Assembly: GCA_003141275.1 (NCBI GenBank)
Contig: PLLM01000098.1
Coordinates: 9,366-59,351, forward strand
Direction of reading: 5' to 3'
Source of the DNA: Phycisphaerales bacterium
Lineage (GTDB): Bacteria; Planctomycetota; Phycisphaerae; Sedimentisphaerales; Anaerobacaceae
DNA length: 49,986 nt
Shown here: positions 44,757 through 49,986 of the stretch, in pieces
Layout of the letters: each line of letters begins with the position of its first letter
How positions within the stretch are numbered: the stretch's first letter is position 1
Made by a program: the position numbers and the translations under genes
The notes under the pieces: generated by a model
What the model was told of the DNA's origin: nothing
Databases searched by the model: none
What the model saw: only the letters and a program-made list of their open reading frames with translations

Positions 44757-45407
44757 ATGAAAAGAAACGGATTTACACTGATTGAAGTAATGGCGGCAAT
44801 AGCCCTCAGCTGTATTGTTATGCTTCCCGTCGCGATGCTGATCCAAAGCGGTTACAAAAGCTGGAACCAGGCATACAAAACCGCTAATGCTGATTCCCAG
44901 CTCGACTCTATTGCCACAACGACTTCCTTCGGCTCAATAGGCCGTAAATCCAACAAAAATGATTACTATGTGTACCGGGTCGCCGGCAGCACCTTCACCG
45001 CGCCGCCGGTCAATCAGCTCGATCCGGATGAAATCCTAGCCGGACAGGCCGTCGAGTTTAGATATTGGAGCACCGACCTTACCGCCGCTATGCTTACCCC
45101 AACAAGCGTCGCTGACAAATACGCCCTCTTCTATCTCGATAACGGCCAGCTCAAGCTCGACCTCGGTACATCGACCGGCGGTCCAACCGGTGGTGCCATC
45201 AACGCCGCAGGCCACAGAGTAACGCCCGTAAGCACCACCATCCTGGCCAGAAACGTCGCCAGCATCGCATTCACCCACACAAAAAAAACTCCGGCCGGCG
45301 GCGGCTGGGGCTGCGTCAGGATGAATCTGACTATTAACGACCCCGCCGACAATAAATCCAAAACCGTCATTGCAGCCACTTACCTCCGAAACGTTTGGCC
45401 TCAGTAG
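44757..45407 (+). CDS. type IV prepilin-like protein (PilW/PulJ-like)
   Basis: 216 residues. Very short leader MKRNG followed by the cleavage and helix segment FTLIEVMAAIALSCIVMLPV, with Glu5. The soluble domain includes VEFRYWSTDLTAAMLTPTS, YLDNGQLKLDLGTSTGGPTG, and IAFTHTKKTPAGGGWGCVRM, typical of PilW/PulJ-type minor pilins. It starts 26 bases after the previous stop. It likely sits at the tip complex with its two neighbours. Confidence 0.83.
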   Translation: MKRNGFTLIEVMAAIALSCIVMLPVAMLIQSGYKSWNQAYKTANADSQLDSIATTTSFGSIGRKSNKNDYYVYRVAGSTFTAPPVNQLDPDEILAGQAVEFRYWSTDLTAAMLTPTSVADKYALFYLDNGQLKLDLGTSTGGPTGGAINAAGHRVTPVSTTILARNVASIAFTHTKKTPAGGGWGCVRMNLTINDPADNKSKTVIAATYLRNVWPQ

Positions 45408-45426
45408 TTCATAATGGAGCTGTAGT

Positions 45427-47184
45427 ATGAATACTAAACTTGATACTTGTCGCTCTGCGTTAAGGGTACACAATACGCAATACGCAATACGCAGTACGAA
45501 AAATGGATTTGTCCTGCCTCTCGTGATTATAGCTATGGTGATACTCATGGCGCTCATTATAGGCGCCACAATGACAAGTTATGGTTCCCGAATACAGGCC
45601 GTCCAGACAAAATCACAGACCGAAGCAATGCTCGCTGCCGAAGCCGGCTACGAACAAGCCATCTTCTGGATGAGCCAGCAGGGCGACATCCTCGGCGCTA
45701 TCCCAGGCAATGGTTCAATTACCTTCGGAACAGGTAGTTGCAGCTACACAATTAACTTCCACGGCTTCATCGGAGCAAGACCTGTATTCAGAGTAACCTC
45801 GACTGGTATATGCGGAAGACCCTCGTTTACCAGAATCGTTGACGTGGACGTAGTACAGGAAACCAGCGGCTGGGCTATGGGCTCCTGCAGGATTCCAAAC
45901 GGCTCATCTTCCACCATGGGTGTCAATTTTGTCGATGGTGAAATAATTGATATACCCCTGCACATAAACAAGGCCGGCGATAGCCCCGATGTGGGTGATA
46001 TCTTTATATCCGGAAGCCCAATTTTTCGGCAAAAAGTCGAAATGAGTGAATCCAGAAAAATAGGCAGCTCCGATAAAAGCATCTACACCTCGACCACCGG
46101 GGGCTTAACCTTACTTGGCAACTACTCCACGATTGTGCCGCTGTTTAGAAACGGCATAGATTTTGACCAGCCAAATGTCCGCATTACCGATGCGACAGCC
46201 GTCCAAAGCAAAGTCAACCGTTTCCGCGACAGCACTGCTGCCGCCTATAAATTTACACCTAATCTAACCGGCTGTCCTACTACACCCCCATTCGACTCTT
46301 ACAAGTGTCCCGCCACCCAGCTCGAATTCTTCGTCCAGGGTGGCGTCGGCAAGGTCAGAATCACCAACAACTGTGCTGTCGTATTAAACGCCCCGGCTCC
46401 TTACGATTACAACATCGTTACCGGAAGTAACCCCACCATGTTCCATCAATACAACATCTACGGCTACCACTACAAATCAAACAATGCGGCGTATCAAAAA
46501 ACCTACTCCATCACAGATACCTACGTAACCCAGACCATCGGCGGCTATACAAGCGACCCGGGCGGTCAAATCTACGTCAACGGTAACGTAATCATCGGAG
46601 GAGACAGCAACGCCACTTTTCCAGACCCGAATCAGGTCGTCCAAGGCAAAATCACCGTCGTCGCCACTGGTAATATATGGATAGCCGACTCGATAAGAGT
46701 TGATGGCGCACACACAACCGACGCTAACAATAAGCCGACTGACACCAACCCCAACGTCCTCGGCCTTATCGCACAGGGCGTCATAAAGGTCGTTGACCCA
46801 GGCCGATCGCCGACTTCACCTTCAAGCGTATCCGGCTACACCTATCAGCCAATCGGAAACAGCGGAGCCTCGGGGCGATACCTCCCCGACCCAACTATCG
46901 TTGAGGCCGCAATGACCATAGGCGGCGGCGGCTGGGGAGCGGAATACGTCGGCGGCAGTGGCGGCAGAAAAGAATTCAGCGGCAGCAAAGATAACCTGAG
47001 GGTCTGCGGCAGCATCACAGAGGTTATCAGGGGCATCGTTGGCCAATCAAGCCCTGACGACGGATATATCAAAAACTACTACATCGACACCCGACTGATG
47101 TCGGGCATACTCCCCGGCGATATCTGGTTCAGCGGTAAATACATCCCCGCACCAGCCGGCTGGCATGACCACAGCGCCAACTAA
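45427..47184 (+). CDS. large PilX-like pilus-assembly protein
   Basis: 585 residues, far longer than typical PilX (about 200). A GGAG seven bases upstream supports the ATG at 45427. A 34-residue leader ends in RSTKNG, followed by the hydrophobic segment FVLPLVIIAMVILMALIIGA; position 5 is not Glu, as in PilX/GspK-like proteins. SQTEAMLAAEAGYEQAIFWM is the amphipathic helix. The long extracellular part is beta-rich with repeated Gly/Asn/Asp and several Cys (FGTGSCSYTINF, GQIYVNGNVIIGGDSNATF, VVATGNIWIADSIRVDG), resembling a beta-helix. The leader is encoded by a heptanucleotide repeat. Confidence 0.75.
   Translation: MNTKLDTCRSALRVHNTQYAIRSTKNGFVLPLVIIAMVILMALIIGATMTSYGSRIQAVQTKSQTEAMLAAEAGYEQAIFWMSQQGDILGAIPGNGSITFGTGSCSYTINFHGFIGARPVFRVTSTGICGRPSFTRIVDVDVVQETSGWAMGSCRIPNGSSSTMGVNFVDGEIIDIPLHINKAGDSPDVGDIFISGSPIFRQKVEMSESRKIGSSDKSIYTSTTGGLTLLGNYSTIVPLFRNGIDFDQPNVRITDATAVQSKVNRFRDSTAAAYKFTPNLTGCPTTPPFDSYKCPATQLEFFVQGGVGKVRITNNCAVVLNAPAPYDYNIVTGSNPTMFHQYNIYGYHYKSNNAAYQKTYSITDTYVTQTIGGYTSDPGGQIYVNGNVIIGGDSNATFPDPNQVVQGKITVVATGNIWIADSIRVDGAHTTDANNKPTDTNPNVLGLIAQGVIKVVDPGRSPTSPSSVSGYTYQPIGNSGASGRYLPDPTIVEAAMTIGGGGWGAEYVGGSGGRKEFSGSKDNLRVCGSITEVIRGIVGQSSPDDGYIKNYYIDTRLMSGILPGDIWFSGKYIPAPAGWHDHSAN
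45471..45498 (+). repeat. heptanucleotide tandem repeat (CAATACG x3 + CAGTACG)
   Basis: Four contiguous 7-base units within codons ~15-24 of the PilX-like gene, ahead of its hydrophobic helix. As 7 is not a multiple of 3, gain or loss of a unit would shift the reading frame. Confidence 0.9.
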
Positions 47185-47229
47185 TTGATAATTGATGATT
47201 TGCAGATCCATGCGCTTTTAACAATCAAT

Positions 47230-47264
47230 AAAAAGGCCACCCTGATTTATTTCTAAGGATGGCC
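47230..47264 (-). terminator. intrinsic terminator, minus strand
   Basis: Minus strand GGCCATCCT and AGGGTGGCC form a 9-bp stem with one mismatch and a 12-base loop, followed by five T. The T-run is only on the minus strand, so it serves the small ORF at 47308-47511, not the pilin operon. Confidence 0.6.
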
Positions 47265-47307
47265 CGTTGGTTCGCAAAAACAGTTCTAACTTAAGAGTTT
47301 CACCTGC

Positions 47308-47511
47308 TTAAGGAGGGCGAGGCAGGGGATGTATCCTGTACACTAAATTACTCACTCCAAAAAAGTTCTCCCAAACTTGCGAATCCCCTTCATATTCAAA
47401 AACTACTTTCCCCCCAACCAAACTCACCTCCCGTAAGGGACGCCTAACGGCGGGTAGCAAGAGGTTTATAACCACCATCATCAGCCCTATAGGCGACATC
47501 AATAGTTCCAT
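47308..47511 (-). CDS. small hypothetical protein
   Basis: 67 residues from the ATG at 47511, with AGGGG about eight bases upstream. It begins MELLMSPIGLMMVVINLLLP, one hydrophobic segment, then a polar part (LREVSLVGGKVVFEYEGDSQ) and a proline-rich end. No family recognised. The intrinsic terminator 44 bases downstream and the ribosome-binding site favour a real gene. Low coding certainty. Confidence 0.4.
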   Translation of the reverse strand: MELLMSPIGLMMVVINLLLPAVRRPLREVSLVGGKVVFEYEGDSQVWENFFGVSNLVYRIHPLPRPP

Positions 47512-47690
47512 AGTCAAACCCCTATATTCTGATTCTCTCATCGACAACTATTTTAATTTTTTATGAGTCGAAATCCCTCACCCAAAAATGAGGAAAACCC
47601 TTATCCCCCAAACTCCGTTATCAGTATAAAAAACACTGTTTCCCTCGGGCGTCAGCCATTTTGAGATTTAAATTTTGCTAATTGGTGCTT

Positions 47691-47739
47691 GCCTGCCCTG
47701 AGTGACCCGTGGTGAGCGAAGTCGAACCAAATCGAAGGG
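47691..47739. repeat. REP-like element (variant of the CTTCGACTTCGCTCAGGGCAGG type)
   Basis: GCCTGCCCTGAGTGACCCG, then TGGTGAGCGAAGTCGAACC, then AAATCGAAGGG. This is a variant of a dispersed palindromic repeat common in environmental genomes, with two short insertions. It lies in the 600-base gap between the pilin operon and the polyprenyl synthase gene, near repeated TTTAGGATTTGGAACTTGG-like text at 47775-47793. Confidence 0.55.
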
Positions 47740-47800
47740 TTTAGAACTTGTCCGCCGGAGCATCGACAAAGGTGGATTTAGGATTTGGAACTTGGGGTTT

Positions 47801-48706
47801 TTATCTTGTCCTGTTCAAAAGCGATTCCGCAAGCTGACGAAGCGCCTCCGCTTTTTCGCCGAAGGGCTTTAACGCAGCAACCGCCTCATAAGCGAGTTTA
47901 CCAGCCAACTCTCTCGACTTCTCCAGCCCCACCACCGCTGGATATGTTTGCTTTCCCTGTCTCGCGTCCTTGCCGCTTGTCTTACCCAACTGCTTGCTCG
48001 TCCCGCACACGTCGAGTATGTCGTCTGCTATCTGAAACCCAAGCCCGACCTTCAATCCGTATTCCCGCAGCCGTTTCAATTGTTTCTCGTTGGCCCCTCC
48101 GCACATACCCCCAATAACAGCAGCACAGCGAAACATCTTCGCCGTCTTGTTGGTATGAATGTATCGCAGCATCTTCTCGTCAGCGTCTTTTTTTTCGTAA
48201 TTCAGGTCGGCCATTTGTCCCGCAACCATTCCCGCAGGCCCAGCCGCCTCTGCAAGCTCACCAACCAATCGCGCAGCCATAACTGGCGACTTTATCTCCT
48301 TCGCCAGCACCTCAAACGCCAGCGTCAGCAGCGCGTCGCCCGTCAGTATCGCCGTCGCCTCGTCAAATTTCTTATGGCACGTCAGCCGACCCCGCCGGTA
48401 ATCATCATCATCCATCGCCGGCAAATCGTCGTGTATCAGCGAATACGTATGAATCATTTCTATCGCCGCCGCTGCAATTTGGGCGTCGCGATTAATCTTC
48501 CCGCTTACCATTTCGCAACACCACAACACAATCGCAGGCCTGATGCGCTTGCCCGGCCCCGTTAGCGCATATCGAACCGGCTCTCTAAGCTCTTTGCTGA
48601 TTAAATCCTTCCGCGACAAAATCTCCTTGAGCGTCTTGTTGACCAGCTTGACCTTGCGCTCCAAATCCCCCTCAAATTCTCTTTTCACTTTACTATCTGA
48701 CTTCAT
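47801..48706 (-). CDS. ispA: polyprenyl diphosphate synthase (farnesyl/geranylgeranyl type)
   Basis: 301 residues. Condenses isopentenyl diphosphate with allylic diphosphates. First aspartate-rich motif DDLPAMDDDDYRRGRLTCH (DDxxxxD class, bacterial IspA-like), second motif DDILDVCGTSKQLGKTSGKD, and GKRIRPAIVLW at the N-terminus. The residues before the first motif (IHTYSLIHDD) suggest a C15-C20 product. It is divergent from miaA, with a shared 80-base promoter region. Confidence 0.9.
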   Translation of the reverse strand: MKSDSKVKREFEGDLERKVKLVNKTLKEILSRKDLISKELREPVRYALTGPGKRIRPAIVLWCCEMVSGKINRDAQIAAAAIEMIHTYSLIHDDLPAMDDDDYRRGRLTCHKKFDEATAILTGDALLTLAFEVLAKEIKSPVMAARLVGELAEAAGPAGMVAGQMADLNYEKKDADEKMLRYIHTNKTAKMFRCAAVIGGMCGGANEKQLKRLREYGLKVGLGFQIADDILDVCGTSKQLGKTSGKDARQGKQTYPAVVGLEKSRELAGKLAYEAVAALKPFGEKAEALRQLAESLLNRTR

Positions 48707-48725
48707 AACACCGGCCCCGGAAAAG

Positions 48726-48754
48726 TTGCGTTACAATCTTAAAAACCGTATTAT
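48726..48754 (+). promoter_or_regulatory. promoter of miaA
   Basis: TTGCGT (48726-48731), a 17-base spacer and TATTAT (48749-48754), 32 bases ahead of the ATG. A perfect palindrome GCCCCGCGGGGC (48761-48772) overlaps the start-site region. Confidence 0.5.
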
Positions 48755-48786
48755 ACACTCGCCCCGCGGGGCTTCGATAAAAAATT

Positions 48787-49716
48787 ATGAACCCCAAAAT
48801 GATTCTTATTCTTGGCGTCACCGCTTCAGGCAAAGGCAAACTCGCCTTCGCCCTGGCAAAATCTCTTGGCGCCGAGATTATCAGCATCGACTCGATGAAG
48901 GTCTATCGCCGAATGGATATCGGCACCGCCAAACCCCCCAAAGAAAACCGCGACCAGATTCCTTATCACCTAATCGACGTCGTCGAACCCAGCGACTCAT
49001 TCAGCGTCGCCCGATTCCTCGAACTGGCTATAGAATCCATCGCCGATATAAAAAAACGCAACAAACCAATCGTCGCCGTCGGCGGCACAGCGCTTTATAT
49101 CAAATCCCTTCTCTATGGCCTCTTCGAAGGCCCCGGCGCTGATGAGCGAATCCGCGATGAACTCAAAGCACAGGCACAAGCCGAAGGCCTCGATAAACTT
49201 TACGAGCAACTTAAAACAATCGACCCCGCCACTGCCGCCAAAATCAGCGCCAACGATCCAAGACGCATCATCCGCGCCCTTGAGGTCTATAAACTCACCG
49301 GCAAACCTATATCCGCTTTTCAGCAACAGTGGGACGCAAACGCTTCGCAGGACTGGACAATCATCGGCTTACGAAGGGAAAAAACCGAAGAAAGCAAACG
49401 CATCAACGCAAGAGTCAAAAAGATGATTGACGCCGGCTTAGTCGATGAGGTCAAACAACTGCTTGCAGAACCAAAACCCCTCAGCAAACAGGCACGCTCA
49501 GCAATCGGCTACGCCGAAATAATCAACCACCTCTCAGGCCAAATAACTCTCGATGACGCAACCGAACTTATCAAGAAAAACACCCGAAAACTCGCCAAGG
49601 CACAGCGGACCTGGTTCAAAACCTTCAAAAACGTCCACTCACTCGACCTCGCCCCCGACGAAACCCCCGACCAGGCCCTCGCTCGCACACAAAGGATTCT
49701 TAACAATGAAACCTGA
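48787..49716 (+). CDS. miaA: tRNA dimethylallyltransferase
   Basis: 309 residues. Adds a dimethylallyl group to A37 of tRNAs reading UNN codons, using the isoprenoid product of the neighbouring pathway. Signature segments: GVTASGKGKLAFALAKSLGA, IISIDSMKVYRRMDIGTAKP, HLIDVVEPSDSFSVARFLEL, VAVGGTALYIKSLLYGL, NDPRRIIRALEVYKLTGKPI, and LSKQARSAIGYAEI. The Walker A usually reads GPTASGKT; here the residue after Lys is Gly instead of Thr/Ser. The gene overlaps the next by 11 bases. Confidence 0.95.
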   Translation: MNPKMILILGVTASGKGKLAFALAKSLGAEIISIDSMKVYRRMDIGTAKPPKENRDQIPYHLIDVVEPSDSFSVARFLELAIESIADIKKRNKPIVAVGGTALYIKSLLYGLFEGPGADERIRDELKAQAQAEGLDKLYEQLKTIDPATAAKISANDPRRIIRALEVYKLTGKPISAFQQQWDANASQDWTIIGLRREKTEESKRINARVKKMIDAGLVDEVKQLLAEPKPLSKQARSAIGYAEIINHLSGQITLDDATELIKKNTRKLAKAQRTWFKTFKNVHSLDLAPDETPDQALARTQRILNNET

Positions 49717-49986
49717 GTACAGGCAACCAAAACTAATTACGCTCTTTCTCGCCGCAAGGCCGAAGTTCCTCACCGCAAGCGCAGCCCCTGTCCTTGTCGG
49801 CTCAGCCCTCGGTTTCGCAATCGCCGGAACGTTCAACTGGCCTCTTTTTCTGCTTGCCCTTTTCGCGACAATGGCCCTGCACTCAGGAGCCAACATCGCC
49901 AACGACTACTTCGACCATATATCAGGCAACGACTGGCTCAACAAAAACGTCACCCCCTTTTCTGGCGGCAGACAATTCATCCAGCA
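49706..49986 (+). CDS. UbiA-family prenyltransferase, 5' part (MenA-like)
   Basis: 93 residues visible before the window ends. It begins MKPEYRQPKLITLFLAARPK, followed by hydrophobic helices and the first aspartate motif HSGANIANDYFDHISGND (NDxxD), which binds the prenyl diphosphate. SGGRQFIQ follows, as in 1,4-dihydroxy-2-naphthoate prenyltransferases. Its ATG lies inside the end of miaA, so the two are translated together. A menaquinone role is likely but not certain without the second motif. Confidence 0.85.
   Translation, partial: MKPEYRQPKLITLFLAARPKFLTASAAPVLVGSALGFAIAGTFNWPLFLLALFATMALHSGANIANDYFDHISGNDWLNKNVTPFSGGRQFIQ

Noticed and set aside
47948-48565. 205-codon plus-strand ORF opposite the polyprenyl synthase gene
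   Set aside because: Arg/His/Pro-rich shadow frame with no family similarity.

Overview
The window looks like a bacterial chromosome segment, probably from the Planctomycetota and possibly the Phycisphaerae/Sedimentisphaerales. That placement is inferred from gene content (large exopolysaccharide locus, DUF4091 protein, oversized pilus-like proteins, intermediate GC) and not from a marker tree. I see no rRNA, tRNA, CRISPR array, transposase or integrase.

Layout. (1) 1-588, plus strand: the 3' end of a membrane sugar-1-phosphate transferase (MraY/WecA family). (2) 30511 down to 619, minus strand: a roughly 30 kb surface-polysaccharide operon, mostly with tiny gaps or overlaps, behind a good sigma70-type promoter (30669-30697) and a leader of about 150 nt. 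It encodes nucleotide-sugar enzymes, a DUF4091 protein, a polysaccharide pyruvyl transferase, hexapeptide acetyltransferases, a Wzx-type flippase, a Wzy/ligase-type polymerase, four glycosyltransferases, a glucuronyl C5-epimerase-like protein, two FemAB/GNAT-like proteins, a deacetylase-fold protein, a PglC/WcaJ-type initiating transferase, and a terminal FkbH/ACP/VOC/methyltransferase/decarboxylase module that probably builds a carrier-bound decoration. (3) 30.9-36.4 kb, minus strand: prfB (with its programmed +1 frameshift), pepA, folE, a 6-pyruvoyl-tetrahydropterin-synthase-like gene and a membrane M50 protease. (4) 36.5-43.9 kb: a P-type Ca2+-ATPase (plus), then minus-strand pfkA, an ice-binding-like/PASTA secreted protein and a B12-binding radical SAM enzyme. 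(5) 44.2-47.2 kb, plus strand: three prepilin-like genes. (6) 47.3-50 kb: a small membrane ORF with a terminator, a polyprenyl synthase, miaA and the start of a UbiA-family prenyltransferase.

The most unusual structure is a recurring arrangement in which an intact gene is followed by an accessory gene and then by an orphan copy of the intact gene's last codons. It occurs at the pterin gene (intact 32219-33040, M50 gene inserted, orphan tail 30901-30954) and at the radical SAM gene (intact 42533-43861, ice-binding-like gene inserted, orphan tail 40354-40446). The orphan tails differ from the intact genes mainly at synonymous positions, so they look like displaced alleles rather than old decayed duplicates. 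Three further gene fragments lie inside the polysaccharide operon: two C-terminal tails of NAD-dependent epimerases (11694-11897, 25597-25728) and the N-terminal third of a WlbA-type dehydrogenase (29242-29511). Together they suggest one-sided, homology-anchored acquisition of single genes and repeated remodelling of the locus.

Two start sites need correction relative to simple ORF calling. One glycosyltransferase (14037-15161) seems to begin at a non-canonical AUC codon, and prfB begins at 36366 with a CUU-UGA-C frameshift.
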